From Thiotrichaceae bacterium (lineage in GTDB: Bacteria; Pseudomonadota; Gammaproteobacteria; Beggiatoales; Beggiatoaceae), in NCBI GenBank assembly GCA_011391085.1, contig JAABRD010000008.1, positions 1-64,000 on the forward strand: DNA of 64,000 nucleotides, in the 5' to 3' direction. A program made the translations under genes and the position numbers. Below the pieces are notes generated by a model. That model worked only from the letters and a program-made list of their open reading frames with translations, did no database searches and was not told the origin of the DNA. Shown piece after piece: positions 15,591-23,945 of the stretch. How positions within the stretch are numbered: position 1 is the stretch's first letter; each line of letters starts with the position of its first letter.

Positions 15591-16010
15591 TTAAGTAATC
15601 GCGGAATACCATTTGGTGCCAAACAATCCTCCTTCCTTGGCATTCCAACCATTATCGTTCATCATTTTCTTCAGACGCCTTTTCAATTCAGGTTCGGGAA
15701 GCCGGCCTTTGGTGGCGTTTTTGAAGATGGCGAGAGTGTCTTCAAATTCCTTCTTGTCGATTTTTCCATCATTAGCGACAAATCTCGCTAACATTTCTTT
15801 GGCACGGTCTTCAGCTTGTCGTTCAATCACGACACCCTTTTCAAGGGCGACTTGTTGAATGATAGCCAAGCCTTCTTCCACAGTCATCCCACGTTTGATG
15901 CCCTCTTCCAGAATTTTCTTCTCTTCCTGACGATCAATGTATTGGTCATCAAAGACGTGAAGCATAATGTAATCAATAAACTGTTTTCGAGTAGATTCTG
16001 ATGTTGTCAT
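15591..16010 (-). CDS. small helical TerB-like/EF-hand-like protein
   Basis: 139 residues, all helical. FIDYIMLHVFDDQYIDRQEE and FVANDGKIDKKEFEDTLAIF each look like an acidic loop between two helices, the latter (DGKIDKKEFED) close to an EF-hand. The order helix-loop-helix, repeated, is also seen in TerB-type proteins. Its place next to a TerD-family gene supports a calcium- or stress-linked role, but the family assignment is tentative. Confidence 0.55.
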   Translation of the reverse strand: MTTSESTRKQFIDYIMLHVFDDQYIDRQEEKKILEEGIKRGMTVEEGLAIIQQVALEKGVVIERQAEDRAKEMLARFVANDGKIDKKEFEDTLAIFKNATKGRLPEPELKRRLKKMMNDNGWNAKEGGLFGTKWYSAIT

Positions 16011-16099
16011 AAATGACGGTTCCTCATAACATTAAGTGAGTTTAACTAAAATTGAGAAACGACCTTGAAAGTTTTAGAAAACTTCAAGGTCGATGGCAA

Positions 16100-16504
16100 T
16101 TAATGATTGACACAATCCTTCCCGTCGGCTATTTTTCCAATTTCCCTACCACTTACAGCACCGCCGATACCACCGCCTACGGCACCCACGCCAGCCCCTA
16201 TCGCGGTAGCTGCAATCAATCCTGTACCACAAGTTGCCAACGCCGCCCCCAGACTGGTTCCAAAGGTAAACGGCGCCGCCGCAATGGATAAACCGCATAA
16301 AATTCCAACGCCACCAGCTAATGTTGCGCCTGTAACGCCTCCTACTACTGCGCCAGTTGTTGCGCCCGCGACTCCCCCTACGACGGCGCCAGTTTGGGTG
16401 CCAGCGCACTGAACTTCCGCAGGTGGTTCATTTGGGGTTTGTGCAAAGGCAGGTAACGTTAAAGCGATGATTAAAGTGGAAACGGCCAAATTAAGTGTTC
16501 TCAT
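16100..16504 (-). CDS. secreted glycine-zipper protein
   Basis: 134 residues. A signal peptide (1-21, cleaved after AFA) is followed by repeated glycine-zipper motifs (TGAVVGGVAGATTGAVVGGV, GAGVGAVGGGIGGAVSG). Such segments pack as membrane-associated helices in small outer-membrane or periplasmic proteins. Two Cys-containing turns (VQCAG, GILCGL) and a final KDCVNH could form disulphides. Function unknown. A palindromic 'gaccttgaag...cttcaaggtc' lies just downstream (about 16060-16093) and may terminate it. Confidence 0.65.
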   Translation of the reverse strand: MRTLNLAVSTLIIALTLPAFAQTPNEPPAEVQCAGTQTGAVVGGVAGATTGAVVGGVTGATLAGGVGILCGLSIAAAPFTFGTSLGAALATCGTGLIAATAIGAGVGAVGGGIGGAVSGREIGKIADGKDCVNH

Positions 16505-16623
16505 GTTTAATTCCCTCTTAATAAGATTAATTCAATTTATATATGTGAATATTGAAAAAGTTATAAAAATCACTTTGATAAAACTATCACAGTAAATAAT
16601 GCAAAAGTAATGCCAAACCATTT

Positions 16624-16803
16624 TTGAATCATCACCAGGTAAACGACCTCCCCGCCATTCTCACCCTCTGCCCAGACGAACATGCCAATTGGCAGGCTTG
16701 TCGTATTTTACCCCAACTCGCTGGCATCTGGGGACGCGAGGAACCGTTAACCGCCGGCGATACCCTCACCCCCACGGTTCTCCATTTGCAAAATAACCAG
16801 ACA
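16624..16803 (+). pseudogene. remnant of a clostripain-protein C-terminal domain
   Basis: NDLPAILTLCPDEHANWQAC, then GIWGREEPLTAGDTLTPTVL and HLQNNQ match the C-terminal domain of the protease at 24805-27135 (SPAILSFCGAEATWQTDTQW, GIWGRDDTLYSEDTIIPNTL, HLQDQQ). There is no start, no protease domain, and the rest is replaced by a 'gtagggtgggc' repeat. A second remnant lies at 18064-18405. Confidence 0.65.
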
Positions 16804-16839
16804 GGTAGGGTGGGCAAACGTCCTTTCGTTTGCCCACCG
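16804..16839. repeat. 'GTAGGGTGGGCAAACG' palindrome
   Basis: GGTGGGCAAACG-tcctttCGTTTGCCCACC, a perfect 12-bp stem, inserted exactly at the end of the protease-domain remnant. Confidence 0.8.
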
Positions 16840-16866
16840 TGTTGCCACTACCTTATACTACCTTAA

Positions 16867-17233
16867 CTGATTTTGTCCACCCTCCTCATCTCCCCTATAT
16901 TCAAATCTTCCTCAAATAAGTTCCCACTTCTAAGTTCGCCTCCATCTCGCCGGTTTAGAAAACCTGCAACCCTGACCCTTTGTAATCAATTGACTTTCAA
17001 CACCTCCATTAGTTTGCAGGGACTACCGTATTTTTGACAGTTGCCGCCAAATAGTTTCTAATATGTGCCTGAGAACCTTGGATAGAACTAGCTAAATAAA
17101 GTGGGTGGTAAACCACATTTACTCATTTTTACGGTTCTCCTTAAAGTTACCTATGTTTCAAGATTTTGGTAAAACTGTCCGAAACATCGATTATAATAGT
17201 TTAACATGATCAAATCATTCTCATGGAGGCAGC
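16867..17233. other. intergenic with one arm of a ~65-bp direct repeat
   Basis: Bases 16870-16940 (gattttgtccaccctcctca, then ctatattcaaat) recur with a few changes at 17989-18055, on the other side of vapBC. No gene is seen here; the last 80 bases probably hold the vapBC promoter. Confidence 0.5.
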
Positions 17234-17497
17234 ATGAATATTCAATACGTTATCGACCACACAGGATACCCAACTAGCGTGATTATGCCGCTGGCCTGGT
17301 ATCAACAACTCACCCAGGCGTCAACTTCCCCGCCGCTGGAACTTCCACCACCACTCCAAACTCCATTAGCTTCGCCTGCTGAAATTGTCAATCTCTTTAC
17401 CCAGGTTTATGAAGGCTGGTCGGCGACGGAAATTAACGAAGTGGAACGTCTCATCTTAAACCGACAAGGCTTTTTCAAGGGAGCCGTAGATGAATGA
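17234..17497 (+). CDS. vapB: antitoxin of a PIN-type toxin
   Basis: 87 residues; ribosome site GGAGG eight bases upstream. The start MNIQYVIDHTGYPTSVIMPL is a Phd/YefM-like strand-helix beginning ('V-I-M-P-L-A-W-Y'). A Pro-rich linker and an acidic helical tail (WSATEINEVERLILNRQGFF) follow. Overlaps the toxin gene by eight bases. Confidence 0.8.
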   Translation: MNIQYVIDHTGYPTSVIMPLAWYQQLTQASTSPPLELPPPLQTPLASPAEIVNLFTQVYEGWSATEINEVERLILNRQGFFKGAVDE

Positions 17498-17903
17498 TTC
17501 CCCAGTGTTACTAGACACCAACATCATTTCCGCCTTGATGCGACAACAGCCGGCCGTGATGGCCCATATCCGAAGTTACTTAGATCAACATAAACGGCTA
17601 ACGTTTTCAATTATTAGCCGTTATGAAATTCTACGTGGCTTGGAGGTAAAAAATGCGGCGATTCAAAAACAGCGATTTGAGTTAGCTTGCCTAAACAGCG
17701 AAATTTTACCACTAGATGAGACAGTCATTAAGTGGGCTGTCAAGATTTATGCGGATTTATATCGTCGTGGACAACTTATCGAAGATGCTGACATTTTAAT
17801 TGCGGCGACGGCCTTAGTCCATGATCTACCGCTAGTGACTAATAATCATAAACATTTTAGCAGAATACCAGCATTGGTCTTGCAAAATTGGTTAGATGGC
17901 TAG
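17490..17903 (+). CDS. vapC: VapC-type PIN-domain toxin
   Basis: 137 residues. SPVLLDTNIISALMRQQP (first Asp), SRYEILRGLEV (Glu), EDADILIAATALVHDLPLVT (Asp pair) and TNNHKHFSRIPAL are the standard PIN positions. The pair sits between two decayed copies of the same protease-domain fragment and between two arms of a direct repeat, so it may have moved in or been carried by a duplication. Confidence 0.9.
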   Translation: MNDSPVLLDTNIISALMRQQPAVMAHIRSYLDQHKRLTFSIISRYEILRGLEVKNAAIQKQRFELACLNSEILPLDETVIKWAVKIYADLYRRGQLIEDADILIAATALVHDLPLVTNNHKHFSRIPALVLQNWLDG

Positions 17904-17908
17904 TCAAA

Positions 17909-17991
17909 TAAGGTGGGCAACGGGGTTCTCGTTGCCCACCTGATTGAACGGTTAAGGAGGGCAAATAAATACTTGCCCCCTACCTTAACTG
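17909..17991. repeat. two 'aaggtgggcaa' palindromes in tandem
   Basis: About 17909-17941 (GGTGGGCAACG...CGTTGCCCACC) and 17953-17990 (AAGGAGGGCAAATA...TTGCCCCCTACCTT) follow vapC directly and may end its transcript. Confidence 0.7.
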
Positions 17992-18063
17992 ATTTTGCCC
18001 ACTTTCCTCATCCCCCTATATTCAAATTCCCTTCAAATAAGTTCTCACATTTCCCCATGTAGC

Positions 18064-18405
18064 AACCTCACCGTAACCGACAACCCAGGATTACGATTGG
18101 CCGATGTATTATACAATGACCTTCCAGCGATTCTCACCCCCACGGTCCTCCATTTGCAAAATAACCAGTTGACTCCACAACCCAGTCCGCCGCTAGTGGT
18201 AGGCGAATCGGTGCCTGTTCTCAAAATAAAGTGTGACACGGAAACAGCCGTCATCCCCGCCAGATACTTTGGTGACAATCGCCAACCGCAATTTGAACAG
18301 TTGTGTGACCAAGGAGATTGCGTGTGTCAAGAAAATGATGTCGATGAAAGTTGTCGGGGAACGGGGTTTCAGTTTAAGGCGGGGGTGCGATTGAAGGTGG
18401 AGTAA
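18064..18405 (+). pseudogene. second remnant of the clostripain-protein C-terminal domain
   Basis: Reads NDLPAILTPTVLHLQNNQ (internally shortened compared with 16624), then VPVLKIKCDTETAVIPARYF, GDNRQPQFEQLCDQGDCVCQ and ESCRGTGFQFKAGVRLKVE. This matches the end of the protease at 26880-27135 including the Cys positions (RRCDDSQAAVAVAYYG, FDTLCNNKGLANCFCQ, GCRKLN). No start codon context and no protease part, so it is a leftover gene end. Confidence 0.65.
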
Positions 18406-18569
18406 ATTTGTCCAAATTTGAAAAATTTGAATTCCAACGTTGTGCCTTCTGAGGAAGACGGAAAACTTGCAAAAGGTTAACTCTTGTATTATTCTTAACT
18501 CAAGAGACTCGGTATTCAAACCACCGGGTTTCCAGACCTTTCAAAATTCCTAAACAGGAGAGAAATAAT

Positions 18570-19481
18570 ATGCTGACAAACCCCCAACCGGATTTCACTC
18601 AATTTCGCGATTACCTTCTCAAAATATTACCGCAATTGTTGCGAGAAGAACCGGAATTAGTGGCCACCATTGACGGGATTGTGGCCCGCCAATTTCCCAG
18701 ACGAGACGAATTTGCGCGATTGTTAGACGAAGTCAAACAACTCCGTCAAGAGATCAATCTGCGCCTGGAATTGCAGAGTCAGGAAATGCAACAACGGATA
18801 GATTTGTTGCGTCAAGAAATGGAACAACGCCTGACTGCATTGCGCGAAGACATGGAACGGCGCTTTGAACAAATGGATAAGCGCTTTGAACAAGTGGACC
18901 AACAACTGGCAAACTTGCAGGAGAATGTCGGCAACTTGCAGGAGAATATGGGCAAGTTGCAGGAGAATGTCGGCAACTTACAGGAAAATGTCGGCAAGTT
19001 GCAAACTGATAACGTCCAGATTAAACGGGACATTCTCAAATTGCAAGCAGGTCAAACCAGTATTCTCAAAACCCTGAACGGCCAAGAGGCTTGGTTAAGA
19101 ATGACGATTGGCATTTTGCATAGTGACAAGGGTCAAATTTTGGAGGATCTGTTTGCCGCAGGATTACGTTATGGTTTAAAGGACGATGACATTACGCCGG
19201 AGACCATTCGGTTGCGTACCCCCTTGACAGATTTTGAGGGACTGGTATTCAAGAAGGGTTACGTGACGGAAGTCGATGTGGTCGCCCAAAATGGTAAATT
19301 GACCGTCTTTGAAGTAAAGGCCACGGCTAAGGCTGGCGATGTAGATATATTTGCCTGGAAAGTTGAGTTAGTCCGGGCACAAAGTCCGACGCTATCTGTT
19401 CGTGGCGTGTTTATTTGTATTGGTGCCCGACCCGCGGTGAAGCAACGTTGTTTGGAAAACGGGTTGGAGTTGTTGGATTGA
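18570..19481 (+). CDS. coiled-coil protein with PD-(D/E)XK-like nuclease domain
   Basis: 303 residues; AGGAG 11 bases upstream. An N-terminal helical head (1-55, FRDYLLKILPQLLREEPELV) is followed by a long coiled coil (about 55-165) that includes five seven-residue repeats of the type NLQENVG/KLQENVG. The C-terminal domain (about 185-303) has TEVDVVAQNGKLTVFEVKAT: an Asp, then Glu-x-Lys, as in PD-(D/E)XK nuclease folds, preceded by a possible Glu in the helix ILEDLFAAGLRYGL. It resembles DUF3782-type proteins of cyanobacteria and sulfur bacteria; the role is unknown. A paralogue lies at 30646-31626. No signal peptide, so cytoplasmic. Confidence 0.7.
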   Translation: MLTNPQPDFTQFRDYLLKILPQLLREEPELVATIDGIVARQFPRRDEFARLLDEVKQLRQEINLRLELQSQEMQQRIDLLRQEMEQRLTALREDMERRFEQMDKRFEQVDQQLANLQENVGNLQENMGKLQENVGNLQENVGKLQTDNVQIKRDILKLQAGQTSILKTLNGQEAWLRMTIGILHSDKGQILEDLFAAGLRYGLKDDDITPETIRLRTPLTDFEGLVFKKGYVTEVDVVAQNGKLTVFEVKATAKAGDVDIFAWKVELVRAQSPTLSVRGVFICIGARPAVKQRCLENGLELLD

Positions 19482-19551
19482 GTGGAGGTAAGTTGAAATT
19501 CGCGCCAACTAAATCTAACGTTCATCCCTTGCATCACTACCAAACCAACGG

Positions 19552-19690
19552 TTTTGGAGTCCGGAATTTATTCCGTTTCCGTTGGAGTCCGGAATTTATT
19601 CCGTTTCCGTTGGAGTCCGGAATTTATTCCGTTTCCGTTGGAGTCCGGAATTTATTCCGCCGGAAACGGAATAAATTCCGGACTCCAAAA
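19552..19690. repeat. 28-bp tandem repeat ending in a large hairpin
   Basis: The unit GGAGTCCGGAATTTATTCCG+tttccgtt occurs three times complete (19556, 19584, 19612) plus a fourth short unit at 19640. The last copy is followed by its inverse (19660-19690, ACGGAATAAATTCCGGACTC). Each unit also holds its own small palindrome CGGAATTTATTCCG. The array lies just before the propeller gene start. Confidence 0.9.
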
Positions 19691-19722
19691 ACCCACACCA
19701 TCTCAAACTCAGGAAAACTACT

Positions 19723-21450
19723 ATGAAAACGCTAACCACTTTCCTTTCCCCCCTCTACCTCTTGACCTGGCTATTCACCCTCAGCCTCCTCACCCCCACT
19801 CACGCCGCCGACCTCACTTTCACCCCCGCCATGCCCGTGGTGCAAATCAACCAAACCATTACCGTTGCAGGCGCCGTGGGCCAAGTCCGCTGGCAAACCT
19901 TTGATGACACCATTCAAGGCGAGGGGACGATAGTGACTTAACTGGCCCCAGACAAGGTGGGTAAGGATACGGTCACGGTACTGGACAGCGAAGGTAATAC
20001 GGAGGCGTTGATGGTCGTTATCACTCCGCCCAATGATTTTTCGATGGAAAATGGGCAGTGGGAGGTGTTTACGGATCGCAGTAATATTCGGGCGTTGTTG
20101 CTGTCAGACGATGGCAAGACGTTGTGGGTGGGATCGCTTGGGGGACTAGAACAGCGGGATGCTCAGACGGGGGAGATTCGGCAGGTTTTTCTCAATATGG
20201 ATGGCTTGCCAGACAACTCCGTTAACGCATTGTTAAGCGATAGCCAAGGCGGTCTATGGGTGGGGACTGATGAAGGATTAGCCCATTACACCGCCTCTGG
20301 GCAATGGCAAGTGTTTAATACCGATAATTCTGGTTTGCCTGCCAACGAGGTTTCGGCGTTATTAAGCGATAGCCAAGGCGGTCTGTGGATGGGGACTATT
20401 TGGGACGGATTAGCCCATTACACCGCCTCTGGGCAATGGGAAGTGTTTAAGACCGACAATTCCGGTTTGCCTGGCAACTATGTCAGGGCCTTATTAAGCG
20501 ATAGCCAAGGCGGTCTGTGGGTGGGGACTCATGGAGGATTAGCCCATTACACCGCCTCTGGGCAATGGCAAGTGTTTAATACCGACAATTCTGGTTTGCC
20601 TGACAACTGGATTAACGCTTTGACAAGCGATAACCAAGGCGGTTTGTGGGTGGGAATCAGTAGAGGACTCGCCCACCTCACCTTCAGCCGTCAAACCGAA
20701 CTTTGCACCCAATTCCAAATTGACACTACTACTTGTCAAATTCTAATTGTTGACAATAAAATGCCTGCCACAATGATGCTTACGGCTAGACAAACTGTCA
20801 TGTTGCAGGCCAAAGCCACCGTGACTCAAGGCATCGTCAAGCGCGTCTGGGCCGTGATTCGTCCCCCGGCCTTCGCCCAAATTCTCGACACCAGTGGCAC
20901 CCCCATTTTAGCTTTCCTGCGTCTAAATTTAGGCACCTCGCCTGAGACCCCAGATATTTGGCAAGCGATTTGGAATGAGGCGGTGTATAGTGGCAATTAC
21001 CGCATCACCTTCTATGCGGAAGACAATGAGAAAAACATTGCCAGCAGTGAATTAGACACAGTGCTAACCGTCACCGGTGGTATTGACCCACCCTCAACTG
21101 CGCAAGTCCAAATTCATTTGGAGAAAGACCGTTATCAACGCGGCGAAGCCTTCAAAGCCACCTTGATGGAAGATTTAGGTTGGGGATATGACTTATACGC
21201 CGAGGTTCTCTTCCCCGATGGCAAAAACTTTATGACCTTGAAAAACACCAACGACTTGCGTCCCCTGAATGAAGCGAAGCCGTGGTATACGCCGCGACAA
21301 CCACATCAGGCGGTGACATTGTTTGACTTGACCTTACCTACGGGGCAATATTGTTTGTTTGGAATTTTGTCACCTGAACAGAACGACGTGTTGGAAACGT
21401 TGGGGAAGGGGTTATGGGTGATGGAAAAGAAATGTTTTGAAATCTTTTAA
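19723..21450 (+). pseudogene. exported propeller/Ig protein gene with an internal TAA
   Basis: Starts at ATG 19723 with a signal peptide (cleavage after THAAD) and an Ig-like segment ending GEGTIVT. TAA at 19939-19941 then interrupts, and the same frame continues LAPDKVGKDTVTVLDSEGN. The neighbour at 21518 has VIYLAPAQAS at this place, so a Tyr codon became TAA. The rest holds a beta-propeller of repeated 'LLSDSQGGLWVGT..GLAHYT..GQWQVFNTDNSGLP' blades, as in two-component regulator propellers. An Ig-like module and a C-terminal module (YDLYAEVLFPDG ... QYCLFGILSP) shared with 21518 and 33326 follow. Unlike 33326 it lacks the caspase domain. A new start at GTG 19957 would lack a signal peptide. 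Confidence 0.75.
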
Positions 21451-21517
21451 AACATGGTGGAGTCCAAGACAGGTCTTGGACTCCAATTTGATGTAAATTT
21501 ATGAGGAGATAATTAAC

Positions 21518-23239
21518 ATGCGATTCTACTTTTATGTAATTTGGTTTATCACTTTTCTGTCCGTTGCCCACGCTACGGAACTCACGTTCACCCCTGCTAC
21601 GCCTACCGTTCCAGTGGGTGGACAACTCACGTTGACGGTTTCAGGGACCCGCGGTGAAGTCACTTGGACACCGATGCACGGTCAAATTCAAGGTAGCGGC
21701 ACACAAGTGATCTATCTTGCCCCTGCCCAAGCAAGTATCGATGTGGTAATGGTGTTGGACGCCGAAGGGAACTTGGGCACAGTGAGTATTCAGGTGGTGC
21801 CGGCCCTCGCCGTGACTCATCTGACTTTCTCTCGTGCCGCTATTCTCATTCTGGGAGGCGGAGATGAGGAGGTTAATCCACATTGGGCAACGACGCAGGT
21901 GATTGCCCAACATATTTACAGAACACTGCACGATAAAGGGTTTAGCGATGCCGAAATTTATTATCTGTCACCCTCCTCTTGGATGGACTTCAATGAGGAT
22001 GGGCAACGAGATAATATCGTGGATGCACCTAACCCAGAACGTCCTTTGGTCACGACTGATATTCAGGAAGCCCTAGCGTGGGCGAACACGTTGGGGAAGT
22101 TGGAACAACCGTTATCTCTCTTCTTTATTGCAGGACAGGGGGAGACGGACAAGTGGGTGTTAAATTCCAACCAGAGGCTAGATGCCAGTACCTTGAAACC
22201 GTGGTTAGACGATTATCAAAACACGACTGGTAATTCGGTGGTGTTGGTTATGGATGCGTCTTACAGTGGCACCTTGTTGAAATCCTTGGCGGCGCCGCAA
22301 CGGGGGGTTATCAGTAGCACCTCGGCAGAATTGGAGGCACAGTTTAGTCGTAATGATAAGGGTAAGGTGATTCAAGGCTTTAGTGAGTTCATGGTGGCGG
22401 GGGAAGGTGGAAGTCTCCTCGGAGGAAGTTCGTTTGGAGAGGCATTTAAGATAAACATGAAAAACTATTCGAATCAACAACCACAGTTAGATGACAATGG
22501 AGATGGTGTTTCTACCAACCAAGACGGTCAGGAGTTATCCAAAGTGTTCTTGACACCCAGGATAGCCTTGGGGGCGTCACTGTCTTTACGTGCCAAAGCC
22601 ACCGCATGGAGTGGAGAAGTGCAACAGGTGTGGGCGGAATTGAGGATGTTATTGGATGAGAAGGATAAGACAGTGCCTTCACTTCTCTTGCAACGGGTGA
22701 ATTTATCACCGACGCCAGAAGCCAATTTGTGGGAAGGACTTTGGAATGAGGTCGTTTATCCCAGTGAGTATGAAGTCACTTTGTATGCGACAGACCAGCA
22801 GGGACAAGTTGCCAGTAGTCCTCCTGTGAAATTACAAGTGACAGGAGTTGAAATTCCTTTCCAACCGAGTATCCAAGTGACCTTGGCAAAGGATACCTAT
22901 CAAATCGGCGAGTCATTTAAAGCCGAAGTGTTGGAGAGGTTAAGTTGGAAAATGGATTTGTATGTGGCCGTTATTTTGCCTTCTGACAGCCCACCACCTC
23001 AATTTATTGCGCTAACTCAGTTGAATCAATTTGCCCCCTTGAATCAACCTTCCAAATGGGAGGCGGAGAGGTGGTTAGAAGATTCGGTGACGGTGTTAGA
23101 TTTGACGTTACCAGTGGGATTGACGCCAGGTCAATATTGTCTGCTGGGAATTTTGTCACCGGCCAAGGAAGATGTGTTTAAGATGATGAATCAAAAACAG
23201 TGGGTGACAAGTGAAAAATGTTTTGGGGTAGTGCAATAG
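21518..23239 (+). CDS. secreted caspase-like protein, predicted inactive
   Basis: 573 residues; GAGGAG 11 bases upstream. Signal peptide (1-19, SVAHA). Ig-like domain (about 20-100), caspase-like (C13/C14 fold) domain (about 105-330), then the Ig-like and C-terminal modules shared with 19723 and 33326 (VQQVWAELRM, YEVTLYATD, GQYCLLGILSP). The caspase region aligns with 33326 (ILILGGGDEEVNPHW, then EIYYLSPSSWMDFNEDGQRD). However, the catalytic His (VDHGA in 33326) is replaced in IAGQGE (Gly206/Gln207), and the Cys (IDACWSG) is Ser248 in VMDASYSG. So it is probably a pseudo-protease acting as a binding or regulatory partner. It lies 67 bases after the propeller gene. Confidence 0.8.
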   Translation: MRFYFYVIWFITFLSVAHATELTFTPATPTVPVGGQLTLTVSGTRGEVTWTPMHGQIQGSGTQVIYLAPAQASIDVVMVLDAEGNLGTVSIQVVPALAVTHLTFSRAAILILGGGDEEVNPHWATTQVIAQHIYRTLHDKGFSDAEIYYLSPSSWMDFNEDGQRDNIVDAPNPERPLVTTDIQEALAWANTLGKLEQPLSLFFIAGQGETDKWVLNSNQRLDASTLKPWLDDYQNTTGNSVVLVMDASYSGTLLKSLAAPQRGVISSTSAELEAQFSRNDKGKVIQGFSEFMVAGEGGSLLGGSSFGEAFKINMKNYSNQQPQLDDNGDGVSTNQDGQELSKVFLTPRIALGASLSLRAKATAWSGEVQQVWAELRMLLDEKDKTVPSLLLQRVNLSPTPEANLWEGLWNEVVYPSEYEVTLYATDQQGQVASSPPVKLQVTGVEIPFQPSIQVTLAKDTYQIGESFKAEVLERLSWKMDLYVAVILPSDSPPPQFIALTQLNQFAPLNQPSKWEAERWLEDSVTVLDLTLPVGLTPGQYCLLGILSPAKEDVFKMMNQKQWVTSEKCFGVVQ

Positions 23240-23650
23240 ATAAGGACAAAAACCATCTTCATCGGACTGGCAATCGTTCTGAGGACTGCCAGTCCTCCTC
23301 TCCCTTCCTAAAGACTGCCAATCCTCCTCTCCCTTCATGAAGATTGGTTATCCTTCTCTTCCTTCCTAAGACTGTAGTCCTCCTCTCCACCGGCCAGTGC
23401 CTTAATGCCATTCAGTTAAGGAATATTACTCTAATATAAGGCAGACTTAATTGCGCGTATCTACCACCTTAGAAATGTAGGTGGATACGCGTACCGACAT
23501 TTACCCTACTTTAATGTAATGGTATTGTGGCCAACGCCTCGCCTCGGACATTTCAAAGCCTCTCATTTCTTTAAAAATTGTAATAATAATTATAAAAAAA
23601 AATTATAATCAATGCCTATTATTGGATGATAAAAAATTTTTAAAGAATTA
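23240..23650. other. intergenic with short direct and inverted repeats
   Basis: Three degenerate 'gactgccaatcctcctctcccttcc' units lie in tandem (23280-23385), then the 'ccttaatgccattcagttaagg' spacer (23398-23420) and a 'ggtggatacgcg' half palindrome (23455-23505). From 23570 the sequence is very AT-rich. No gene is supported. Confidence 0.55.
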
Positions 23651-23680
23651 TTGACATATATAAAAAAAGCGTATTATTTA
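23651..23680 (+). promoter_or_regulatory. candidate sigma-70 promoter
   Basis: Consensus TTGACA at 23651-23656, an 18-base A-rich spacer, and TATTTA at 23675-23680 (TTATTT with a 17-base spacer is the alternative). It would drive the secreted protein gene at 23946 with a leader of about 260 bases. Confidence 0.45.
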
Positions 23681-23945
23681 CAATAAGTATGGGATAAAAT
23701 CATTTTTAAACCATACTTAGATAAGTTGAATAGGGTAAAAATTGGCATCAACTCTATGTCAAACCAAATTGAACACTGTGTTAAACGAAACTTGCCTGGC
23801 TTTTACCTATTGACAACCTTGTGTAAGGGATTGTGCGGCAACGATTCGATGAATTTCAATATCTTTGCAACACAACTCATTTTGGTAAGACTATTCTATT
23901 CAACTTCATTTACTCTGTTTATGACAAACTTAGAGGATTTCAATT

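Noticed and set aside
19552-19690. Possible CRISPR array
   Set aside because: Units are contiguous with no spacers and are themselves palindromic; there are no cas genes. It is a tandem repeat.
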